Positions 46,777-57,800 of a stretch of DNA of 64,000 nt are shown here, piece after piece. Under the pieces are notes generated by a model, which searched no databases, was not told the DNA's origin, and saw only the letters and a list, made by a program, of their open reading frames with translations. This DNA is from Vitrella brassicaformis (lineage: Eukaryota > Sar > Vitrellaceae), in NCBI GenBank assembly GCA_001179505.1, contig CDMY01000386.1, positions 6,801-70,800 of the forward strand, given 5' to 3'. Both the position numbers and the translations under genes were made by a program. Numbering within the stretch: position 1 is the stretch's first letter; every line of letters starts with the position of its first letter.

Positions 46777-47097
46777 CAAGCGGCGCTCTTATTGGGTGGA
46801 GGGACCCTTTATACGACGGATCTTTCCTAGAATGCCCTCTTTTCGTCGCTGCCTTTCTGCCTCTTGGCGATCGCAATTTGCGCGCTTAATTTGTTCGTCT
46901 TAAGTCCAAAATGCATCCCCACGCCTTGCCTGCAGCCGCTGCGCCAGCTGCCAACCATCGGACGGCCAACGCTCGAAGGGCAATGGGCTATGGGAGGAGG
47001 AGATGGTCCGCCACGACAACGCCAATCGCAACGTCCCCCGCCCAGCAGAATGCGCTCACCATGACGGTATGCGGTACTTTGCACTGATGGTTATTGC
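46777..47097. promoter_or_regulatory. Divergent intergenic region
   Basis: 321 bp between the small membrane protein gene (-) and the methyltransferase-fold gene (+). A short TATAAAGG-like sequence is readable on the minus strand near 46810, about 35 bp upstream of that gene's ATG, but in this lineage I cannot say it is a TATA box. Confidence 0.35.
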
Positions 47098-49836
47098 ATG
47101 CACAAGACATCCTGCCTTTTCTGCAAGGTCTGCACCTCCAATGTGTCCCACGGCATCCGCCTTGACCCTCCCCCCAACGCAACACGCCACTACCATACAG
47201 TGGAGTGCTTTGGCTTTGCACAAGAGGCGCGGCCGCCAGGGCAGCCTGAGCCGGCCAGCCAATGTGAGGTCAAGAAGGTGATCACGGAGTGGAGACAACA
47301 CGAAAAGAGCCGCAAAGTAAGAGTGGGTGGGGGAGAGACGAGAGACAAGCTTGACACGGTGACACCATTGATTCAGGCTCTATTCGCGTTGCCCTATCGG
47401 TCGCCGCCCTTGTCTACTGCCCATCGACAGCCAGCGAAAGGTCATGGGAGAAGTGTCGGCGGAGACAGTAGCGAAGGGGCGAGACGTGACGCTGAACGTG
47501 TCGACATACTTCAGAGTTGGGACGAGTCGGTGCCCGATGCAGTGCAGAGGGCCAACAGGTGGGCGGCGCAGCAGGCGGCACGTGACCTGGTCACAGCTTA
47601 CCGTGACTGTTTTCAGGTGCGATGGAGAGTGGGACCGCCATGTCAACGAGTGGGCTGCCCTGCGCTTCACAGTGAGGCCACTCACAGCCTTCACTTGCGA
47701 GAAATGACCGCGCCTCTCTGTGGTGCATACAGGTGTATCGCCAGCTATGTGAGCTGCATGCTCTCAGCCGTCCCTCTGGACAGCAGGAAAGAGACACAGA
47801 AGGGGATGATCGAGACGAAGCATGGATTGAGGAACTGTACAAAGGCAATGCCAAGCAGTTTAGCAGCCTTGATCGTCTGGCCGGCGGACTCTTCAGGTGA
47901 GGAGTGAAGATGTTGGCCTTCCTACGCACAAATTGGAGTGCTTTGGCTTTGCTGCTGTGCAGTGGCGGCCATGATAACGGACATCGAGACATGACACCTT
48001 TCGCAACGCCCTTCTTCTTCTCGCCCACTTCGTGCACCCTCAGCCCCCGACCGATGCTCCTCTCACTCCCTCTCAGATGCCAACAACCCAGCAGCCTTTC
48101 TGCGTCTCCGACATCTCCCCCGATGCGCTGCGTCGCCGAAGGGCAGGAGCAAAAGACCGTTAATCCGCCTTTCGCGCCCATATCGGCTGCAGAAGGCGCC
48201 TTCGACGAATTGCAGGGTGACGAAGCATGGGAAATAGCAGACGACCACCCTGGAGCTGGCCCTGTCGCGGGTTCGGAAGGGGATGACAGTCAACGTGCAC
48301 GACAAACGACGGGTATTTCGGTGCCTTCGGTACAAGTCCCTGACGCGTGGGAGGACATTGAAGTGATGGACGAGCCGACACCCTCCCATGTTGATGGGAA
48401 CAGGGGGCATCCAGACGCCCCGCACTCCAACGAGCTACCACTTCCCAGCTGTCGACGCAGCCCTCGATCCCAGTGTGCGGCCACGTCATCGACGGAGCCG
48501 CAACCTCCTGCCTCATCTGTGTGGCCCCACCATGCACCTCTGGCCTTGGGTCATATCAACTCGAGATCGAGAGCGAGACAGTCGCCCCCTCTCGGCGAAG
48601 CAACGAGCCCCCCTCTCTTCAGCTCGGCCCACACCGCGACACATGCGGGCCTTTCTTCAACCGGGACTTTCCTGGACTTGGGTGCCGCTCCCGGCGGCTT
48701 CTCGAGTCAGCTGTGTAGGTGGGGCTGGAGAGGGATTGGCGTCAGCATGCCTGTCGAGCAAGGAGGGCTGCCAATGCTGTTCACGCCCAGCGGCGACCCG
48801 GAAAAGTACCGGGTCATCTATGACGACTTGGTTGGCGGGGCCTTAGAGGGCGGTGAGGACCCTCTGGGTATTGCTAGTCGCCCTCCAATCCTCCGATCAT
48901 CGAATAGGGGTGAGCAGCCGCACGCGTGCTTCTCCCTAGTGGTTATGGGCGCCGGTTGGGAAGAGGGATGGGGAGGGGACACACAGTGGGGTGCGTCGAG
49001 CCCTTTGTTGCTTCTGGCCCAGCTGTATCTGGCCCTCACGTACTTGACAGGTAAACACAAGGGCTGTGAGGCGAGACGCGACTCATCGTCACTTGTCTGG
49101 TCCAGAGGGTGGTGTTTTGGTGGTGTCGTTTAGCGGTCTTCCTCGACTTCGCTCTTTGTCTGTCCTGTGGCACTTGCATCGCATTTTTGGCTGTTCGAAT
49201 GTCCGCGCGTACAAGCCCAACACCAGATTCGGGATGGCGTCAGGAGAAGCCTTTGCTGTGGCCCTCCATGCCCCGTCGCCGACTGACCTAGAGAGACAGC
49301 AGATGAGAGACTTCTGCCGGTACAACCACGTGCATGCAGCCATCTGGAAAATGGAACATTCCTGTTTCTTTTCTTTCTTGTCTCAGGGCCCTTCTCGTGA
49401 GGGCTGCGTCGTATCGGCAAGAGCAAATCACTGGTTTTCTCCGTCCGTGGTGGCTCGACGCCCACCGTCTTCCTGACTCAGATGCAGTAGTGGCGAGCCA
49501 CTTGCCGCTGCCCCCACACGTGACGGTCAAGCATCTTTGCGCGTTCGTCGAGGCACTAGCAGGGGACCTCAAGCCCCTCTGGAGCAAACAGGTGGGCAGA
49601 GAGGGAGACGGTGGATCTGTCGGTAAGAGACACCTTCTCTTTTCATTTTTTGTCAGGTTGCTGCACTGAAGGCCAGCTTCAACCTGGCATCGTCGTCCGC
49701 CGGGCACAAGCAGTCAGCCCCCCACAGTACCCCCAGCGAAGCTGCCACGCCTCGCGAGTGGTGGCCTGTCAAGAGGGGCAGGCGGATGAGGCCTGGGCAG
49801 TGGAAGCCGGGCAGGAATGCCCAATTTCAGCAGTGA
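47098..49836 (+). CDS. FtsJ-type methyltransferase-fold protein, probably degenerate
   Basis: Exons 47098..47316, 47377..47558, 47617..47671, 47733..47896, 48077..49050, 49106..49319, 49387..49591, 49657..49836 give 730 aa. A short Cys-bearing N-terminus (CLFCKVC) is followed by helical sequence and a long Pro/Ser-rich, presumably disordered stretch. From about residue 405 the SAM-binding motif FLDLGAAPGGFSSQL identifies an RrmJ/FtsJ 2'-O-methyltransferase fold. Later elements are GGVLVVSFSGLPRL, KPNTRFGMASGEAFAV and a basic C-terminus. Of the usual K-D-K-E tetrad, the Glu (SGEAF) is kept. The motif IV Asp is replaced (FSLVVMGAGW) and the second Lys is Ser in VVSFSG. I infer an inactive or altered enzyme, as found in pseudo-methyltransferase halves of cap-modifying proteins. 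Confidence 0.8.
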
Positions 49837-50110
49837 ATTTCATTAAAACAAGGCAGAGACCTATATATCTCTTTCTGCAGAGATCTATGGGTCTCTTGTC
49901 ATGAGGTGGCATAACATTTCTCGATGTGGAACAGACATGAACCTTTGATCCTTGCCAGCTACACGTCAATCGACAAAGGTGCATACACAGCACACGCCGA
50001 CATTCAACGCAACCTCGTCCCTGTCGTTCTGGACACGATAGCAATGTCACATAGTTTTCAGCCGATCGTATCTCACAATTGTCACGCATACCACGCCGCA
50101 CTGCAAAGAA

Positions 50111-51284
50111 TTACGTCCATTGGGACTTGAGACGTTCTATTGCCGCGTCCCTCTTGATAAGCTCCACTCTCAACTTGGTGCACTCCGAGGCAAGAGCTGA
50201 GTCTCGAATCTGACAAATGAGACACATGGCCGGCCATTGAAGTGGGAATGTACACTCCCTTGATCCGCCCCGCGCACCTTCTCTTCGAGGACACCACATG
50301 CGTCAAGGAGGAGAGTGCATCGACTCTGCAGTACATTGACGTCCCACTGACCATCCTCCGCCTCGTCGTGCGAAGTGTCGCCCGCGTCCGTTTCTACAGC
50401 TGCCACTGTCTCCTTTGCCACGGCCTGAACTCTCATCTGTGTCAGCTTGTCGACGAGGGCGTTGCGCCTCTCCGTCTGTCTACGGAACTCTTGTCTGAGT
50501 CGTTCGCGCTTCTTGGCCTGCGACGGCCCCTCCATCACCTCGTCTACATCTCGTCTCAGCTGCATATACAATCCGCAAAACATCAATGGGATTTTGGGTC
50601 TACCAACAGGTGCAATTACCTGGTTGGCGTCGTCTGAGAGTTTGCAGTTCTCTGCTTTGAGGCTGAGCTGCTCCGCCCGTCCAAAGAGGCTGTCAGGGAC
50701 GTCTGCGCCGTCCATGCCGAGATGTCTCAGGTGCCTCTCGATCTGTGTTATCATGTTCTGGTTCTTGGTGACTTGCCCCTTGACTGGCAGCACCGACTCG
50801 CTGTACCTCCGATGCAGGCGATCCACAACGCTGCGCTGACCAGCGAATTGATGGGTATGAACGAAAAGCATGGCACAGACACAAGCTGAGATGAATGACA
50901 GTACTTGTGAGGATCCGTGTCTGCGACCTGTTGCTCGCCCACGTCGCTGAGCTCTGTCAGACAGGCCTCCAGCTGCCTGAAGTGCCAAGCCACTTGTCTG
51001 CAGCTTCGCATGTACTTTCTTTACCTGATTTGTTTCCCCTTTGTCTTCAGGGGCTTGAGCTGATCCCAGAGCTTCACCACCTCAGCTCGTGCCTTGTCAA
51101 ATCGCTCAGCCACCCGACCTGAGGAGACACGAGCACACTCCCATGAACGAATGGCTCCGTCGACTGTGTGATGGATCGTACTAAAAATGTGATTCAGCCT
51201 TGTGCGGCCGTCTTTTGACGCCAAGATGACCTCGAGATCCTGCGTCATGGCAGACCAAGCAGCGGAGTCCCATGTATCGCTCAT
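50111..51284 (-). CDS. Coiled-coil protein, 301 aa
   Basis: Exons 51284..51025, 50976..50928, 50835..50620, 50559..50278, 50209..50111. The product is almost wholly helical with heptad-like hydrophobic spacing and many Arg/Lys/Glu/Gln, for example QLEACLTELSDVGEQQ and ECTKLRVELIKRDAAIERLK. No globular domain is recognisable. A kinetochore, centrosome or flagellar coiled coil would fit, but nothing specific supports any of these. The ATG at 51284 overlaps the stop of the preceding frame by four bases (ATGA), so this may be the second part of one longer coiled-coil protein rather than an independent gene. Confidence 0.7.
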
Positions 51285-51810
51285 TCTCGTCCACCAACCA
51301 TATCAGTGATGGCATTCTCTATCAGCGCCTTGAGTTGCTTCTTCGTGCTTCGAATGGAATCCTGAACAAACAAAGGTGCGTGTCCTGACGAGAGGGTAAG
51401 AGTGAGGGGACGCGCATATCGTGCTCTTTGTGTCTTACGATGATGCCATCTTTCTCCCCCTTCAGGTTCCTCTGTTCTTCGTCAAGGTCAGCCTGGTGAC
51501 GCTCCACGGCACGGCAAAGCTGCACTGAATGCATTCATGAGAATGAGAACACAGACAAGCGCCTTTAGCCGCATGCATTCGAAAGGAGCGTCCGTCCGCC
51601 CTTACACGTTAGTAGCCGGTCCGTGGGGTGATGACAGGGCGGCATAGCGAAGGAGCGGTGGGAGATTCTTTGCAAAGATATTTCCACAGTTCCGAGGGGA
51701 AGAGCGTGAGAGACGGGAATCAGATGGGGGCTCGCAGCGCCTCCTTCCGCATAACCTTCTCCCCGCCCTAACCTCTCAGTTTGCGAATCCTTGTTTTTAT
51801 GAGAGATCAT
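51281..51810 (-). CDS. Short helical reading frame upstream of the coiled-coil gene
   Basis: Exons 51810..51606, 51524..51439, 51361..51281 join in phase to 123 aa. The first exon is Ser/Pro/His-rich. The other two are helical (RAVERHQADLDEEQRNLKGE; STKKQLKALIENAITDM) and look like the start of the same coiled coil that continues in the next frame. It ends at TGA 51283-51281, which overlaps the ATG of the following frame. Most likely this is the N-terminal part of one protein whose frame is broken, by assembly error or by real frameshifting. Confidence 0.5.
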
Positions 51811-51892
51811 GAGTCCCTGCGCGTATTGAAGACCCCCGGCTGGTTGAAGATGGGTTTGATGGATGCTTGGAGGTAGCTGACCCCGTTTGCTG
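51811..51892. promoter_or_regulatory. Very short divergent promoter region
   Basis: Only 82 bp separate the first ATG of the minus-strand coiled-coil frame and the ATG of the ferlin gene, so the transcription starts of the two genes must be extremely close or overlapping. Confidence 0.5.
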
Positions 51893-54800
51893 ATGGCGCA
51901 GGCATTTCAGTCGGTGCAGGCGATAGGTGCCTTAGCTGCAGTCCAAGCCGGTGCGGGCGCACAGTTCGCTGCGGTCACCGCATCCACCAGACCAGCAGCA
52001 CCCCGAGTGAGCATGCGCATCCATTCATCGCTTTACCCCTCGTGGTTGCGATGTGATCTCTCCCCCTCTGTATATCTGTGTATGTGCATCGTGTGTGTCA
52101 GCAAGAGGCCAGGTCGGATGGAGGCATTTTCGGCGCGTTCGACATCTTCGGCATGTGCACGTCGGGTGCAGCGGTCAAGCCGGCGGAGGCAGCAGCGGCC
52201 CAGGCCAAGAGGTCGGAGCAGGTGCTGTATCTGCGGCTGTGCCTGCACTCGGCGACCAACCTTGCGTCAGCTGACGTGGCCAGCCTCTCTGACCCCTACG
52301 TGGACGTCAAGTTCCAGAACAAGGAGCACAAGACAAAGGTCATCGACAACAGCCTCAACCCCGTCTGGGAAGACCTCTGGGAAACGGAATTCAGGGTGCG
52401 TACGGTGGAGGGGCCTATATGTGTGTGTGTCGTGTGTGTGTGTGTGTTGGGATGTTGCTGTGTGTGTTGTGTGGTGCAGGATGGTTCGTCGAACGAGCTG
52501 CTGCTGACGGTGTATGACAAAGACACACTCAGCGCCAACGACCCACTCGGCAACGTGACCATCAAAGTGCCGTTCGAGCCCTCCAAAGTCAAAAGGTAAC
52601 TAACGCGCCGACAAACACCCCCACGCCGCCAGCAGCCATGCCATGATGCGTGGGTGTCGCGTGTGCAGGGAGGTTTTGCAGCTATCGAACGTGCCAGGCG
52701 GTTGGTTCAGCAAGAGACCAGACAGCCGGCTGACGATCCTGTACCAGGTCACCCCACCACCCACACCAGCTGACAACGACGGAGATGCATCGACACGCAC
52801 GACCGTATGTTTGATTTGTGCAGGTGACCGATTCGCTTCAGAATCAGCCCGACCTGGTAGCGATGGCGCAGCGGGCCCGTGACGCCGACGACATGGAGCC
52901 CAAGACGTACAACCTCAGCATCACCGTCTACAAGGTACCACCACCAACACACACACGAGAAACCAACACCTGATCTGCATTGCATGCACGTGTGTGTCAG
53001 ATCCACATGCTGAAGAAAAAGCCCAACGTGAGTGGGATGGTCAAGGTGACGCTTGGCAGCGGCCCCAGCGCTGTGACGCACAACTCAACGGCCACAGCCG
53101 TCGACGAGAGGTCACGCACCATACGGATCGGTAACAGAGTGCAGGTACGCCAGACATACACACACAGACACAGACACAGGCAAGGGATGGAGAAGAATGT
53201 GTCTTTCCTGTCTGTTCTGTGTGTATTGTGCTCTCTGTGTGCTGTGTGTCGGTCAGGGCTGGACTCCCGAGCCGTTTCTGTTGGAGGATAAGACCATCGA
53301 GGACCTCATGATGCTTAGGTATACACACACACACATACACACACACACGTGTGCAGCGAGTGCCCCACACACAGATACTGTTTGTTGCCTGCCCTTGTTC
53401 ACTCAGGCTGAAGGTTGAAGGGCTCCTATCGCACACGGCTGCCGAGGTGAGTGACCGATCAGATGCACCACCCACACCCAATCGTTCCTGCCTCCGCGTC
53501 TTTCTCTGTGTGTTCACACGTGTCCGCCTTGTGTCCCTGTGTGTGTGCAGAAGCTTGGCGAGCAGGTGAAAGCGTCGGAGCGGGTCGGGGAGGAGATCAA
53601 GAAGGAAAAAGGTGAGAGTGGCGCCGAGAGAGAGGGGCTTTCACACCGTCCGTCCGTCACTTCCGGTGTCTTGGTTTGTTGCAATGTGCTGTCTGTCAGC
53701 TGAGGGCAAGAAGGACAGGCAGCACAAGCGGCACAAGCGGCTGCTCCAGCGCAAGAAGAAACGGGATGTAGCCGAGGTAAGCACCAGCAGCACAGTCACC
53801 ACACCCACCCCTCCGCCATCTGCACCCCTCTCACCCTCCGTCGGTGTGTGTGTTGTTCGTTCAGTTGCCGGTTCAGAGTTTGGGCGTGTGGGAGGAGTCG
53901 CTTGACGAGTTCCACGACCACATCACCGAGACCAAGACCCCCTGGGCCGCTCGGGCACTCCTGCACGACATCCAACACAACCAACTCACCGGAGAGGTAG
54001 GTAACTCACAATCTCACAATGCAAGAACAACACAACAGACAACAGAACGCCGCAGGGTCTTACCCTTCCCCTCTCTCTCTCTCTCTGTGCGTGTGTGTGC
54101 AGGTGTTTGTGCAGATCGACATGTGGAGTCCGGCCGATGAGGAGAGCCACGAGCCCCTCGACATGGAGACCATGGAGGAGAACAAGGAGCTCCGCAAGTC
54201 CAAGGGCTCCCACGCCGGCCTGGGCCGCGGCGCCCCCACCACCTACTACCTCTACGCCTACGCCGACTTCCTGCCCACCGTGGACGAGCCCATCTTCGGC
54301 TTCGGCCGTCGGATGGACAAGCACACGGCGTGCGACCCGTTCGTGCGGCTGACAGTGGCTGGCGGGGGTGCCAAGCCGCAGCGAGTGACGTCAGCCACTG
54401 TGAGTGACCGGCAGCGGGAGGTCATGTGGGACGTCATGACCTTCACACTGCCCGCCAACGCGTAAGTGCGAGGGGATGGGACATACAGGATGACGGAGAG
54501 GGGAGGGGGGGGACACTTTCTGTCTGTGTGTACTTGTGTGTGTCTGTGTCTGTGTGAGGTGTGCAGGAAGCGGACTCGTTTGCTGGTGGAGTTGTATGAC
54601 AACGATTCGGTGTCGCTCATCTCACTCGAAGAGCTCATCGGACAGGCACACACACACACAAAGACACACACACGCACGCACGCTGACTCACAGAGCTGAC
54701 CCATTTGTGTGTGTCTGTGGGTCGCTGTGTGCTTTCCGTGTTTGTTCATTCATTCAGGTTCAGCTGTTCAACTTGCCCCTGAATCGCCGGCAGTGGTATC

Positions 54801-57800
54801 ACCTCTACGGAGGGGGCCTCCGGGCGCCCAGAGACGACTACGCACTTGCAATGATCAAGGCAGGCACCCATCACACGCACACGAGCCACTCCATGGTGCT
54901 TTCTCTGTCTCTGTGTGTGTGTGTGTGTGTGTCTGCAGGGGGGTGTGCAGCCGGCGAGTACGTACCGCGGGTCACTGTGTCTGTCGATCGATCAGAAGCG
55001 CGTGCCCAACAAGAAGGGCTGGCCGCCCCTCGTCACCCTGGCAGCACACCCACTTCGCCTCAGAGTGCGACTCTACAGAGGCCTCTACCTCTTCGACATG
55101 AGGTCACCAACCAACTCACCACTTCCCCATCTCCATCCTGAACCCCACACACACTTCTTCTTGTGTCGTGTGTGTCTGTTTGTCTGTCTGTCTGACAGGG
55201 GCACGGATCTCGGCGACACCGAGGTGACGGTGCTGATCCAGGTGGCGGGTTGTGAGCTGCACCCGACCAATCCCTGGGGCGAGCCGATCGACGAGGACCC
55301 GCGGAAGGTCAAGGAGGGTGACAAGGGGGCCGTGGTGCGGCAGGTCATCCCGGACAAGATGCTCAAGCAGCTGCCCGAGGGCAACCCAGATATCCTCGCA
55401 TTCCCGGGCAAAGTCGACCAAGACGTGAGACCACGCCCACGCCCACGCGAACACACATACACAATGTGTCGAGTGGTGTTGTGTTTTGTGTGTGTGTGTG
55501 TGTGTGTGTGGACTTCTCTGTCAGGGTGTGTTGCGTCTGTATCCGTGGAACCGGACGGCCAAGCAGATGGAGCGTGACAAGAAGAACAAACGCGTCGACA
55601 AAACGGCCCTGGGGGTCGACACGGTCAGTGTGCCGCGTCTGGCGGTGTCTGTCAGGGAGGGAGGGAGGCAACCGACTTATGTGTGCGTGTGTGTTGTGTG
55701 TGTGTATGTTGTGTGTGTGCAGGAGCAGCCGACGGCATGGGTGGAGCGCACCACTCCTGTGCTGCGGGTACTGCCCGACGTGAAATATGCATACGTCTAC
55801 ATCCAGGTCACTAAAAATCACCATCATTGTCTGGCGCAACTCGAGGAGCATTCGTGTGTGTGTGTGCCTTCCTTCCGTCCCCCTGTGTGTCATGTGCTGT
55901 GTGTGATGTGGTGCAGGAGAAGGGCCAGGAGGGGAAGCTCCCTCGCATTTTCGGACGGTAGGTACCATCTTCCTACAGATAGATGGGGGCGATCAATCAT
56001 TCCATCAGGTTGGAGTTGATCGACGCCCCGACGCGCAACCGCGACGAGGAGGGGCCCGATGGCGGCGAACAGGCGTCACCACAGGCCACCAAGCCCGGCG
56101 AACGGAGAAGGCCAAACCCAGACTGGGTCAAGGTACGCACACACGCCCCGCACATCCATCCACTCACCAAACGAGAGCCATCCATCCAACCACTCTCCCT
56201 CCCTCCCTCCCTCCCTCCCCCTCCCTCTCAGCTCCACTTCGACCAGTCTGTGGTCCGTCTGCCCGAGGCCCGGTACCCATCTGACTTCGCGGGCTGCCTG
56301 CTGGGGTCGGCCCAGTTCATCCCGCCCCCCTTTGTGCCCAAGAAGCGCACCACCACATCGACCGTGCCATCAGAGGCCGGCGCCGGCGGGCAGAAGGAGA
56401 CGCGCATCGACATGCCCTTCGGCGAAACCCAGCCCCCCTCGTCGCCGTCGGAGGGCGGCGACCCATGGGACCTGGAGGAAAAGATGATTGAGTAAGAGAC
56501 AGAGAGAGAGAGAGAGAGAGATGTCGGCATCTTGTGTGTGCCTTTATTTATGTGGATGTCAGTGACCCTAGGATGGCTCCGAAGATAGAGGAGACGGCGT
56601 ACGTGCCCACCCTGACGCACACAGTGGGGCTGTGCCAGTGCAGACCCCAGGTGGTCCGCGACGGCTCGCCAGGCGCCACCGTCGAGTTCGAGCTGGAGCC
56701 GCCACGACCCAAGCGCGAGGGCACAGAGGGAGAGGCGTTGGCGAAGGAGCCGTCTCCGTTCTTCCCGCCGCTGTACCTGCACGTGGACGTGCTGCAAGCG
56801 CGGAACCTGCCGTCGCAGGATGAGGACGGGCTTGTCGACCCTCTCTGGGAGATCTGCGTCGAGGACAAGGTGGGGTGGTGGGCTGGTGGGTGCAGAGAAG
56901 AGCGAGGTCGTGTGTGGATTGGGTGTGCTGTCTTGTGTTGTCTTGTGTTGTGTTGGGTGTGACAATGGACAGCGTGTGTGTCCTGCTCGTGGGTTCGTGC
57001 CCAAGTCGCTGAACCCCTCGTACCTGCAGCGGGTGGTGATTCCCCTACCAGAGATCTACTGCCCGCCACCCACTGGCCCGTGAGCACCAGCAAGACCAGC
57101 ACCATGGGGCACACACATGACATGTGGCGGGCATGTGTGTGAAATGGTGCAGGCGCTCACCCGGCTCGTTGGGACCACCCGATTCGTTGGAGCGGTACGA
57201 CGCTGTTGCGGATGAGAAGGAGCGGATGGAGATCCCCCCGCCGCCCGTGCTGGTGAGGATGTTCGACATCGATGAGGGCAAAGTCCCGGGCGCCGCTGTG
57301 GTGAACAAACAAACAAACCGACACACATTCATTCAATCAGGCCACCCACCCGAGCACACTGACTGTCCCCGCCTGTGTGTGTTGGGTCGGTCGGTGGTCG
57401 TGCGCCGGGGTGCGATGCAGTATGAGGAGATGGGTCAGATCGTCGAGTGGCAGCCCTCCAACCTCGACTTCCTCAACACCTCGAAGCATGTACGCACCCA
57501 CACACCCACACACACATACACAGACTGCCCAGGACCACCCAATTGTGTGTGTGTGTGTGTGTCTGTGTGTGTGTGGTGTCCTTGTAGCGTCCGCTGGATG
57601 TCAACGCGGTCCACGTCCCCCGCTGGTACGACCTGGCCCACGAGGACCAAGTCGACTATGCAGAGCTGGACAGACCCAACAAGTCAGCATAGCAGGCAGG
57701 CAGGCAGATCACTTCAACACATACACTGCTGTTTATGCAGGCGGGCAAAGCACGCGATGTGGCAGCGCAAGGTCAAGCTCCTGGCAGCCATCGGCTACTC

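Noticed and set aside
47041-47070. Upstream first exon for the FtsJ-type gene (ATG at about 47003 or 46990)
   Set aside because: The available donor and acceptor pairs join out of phase with the frame at 47098.
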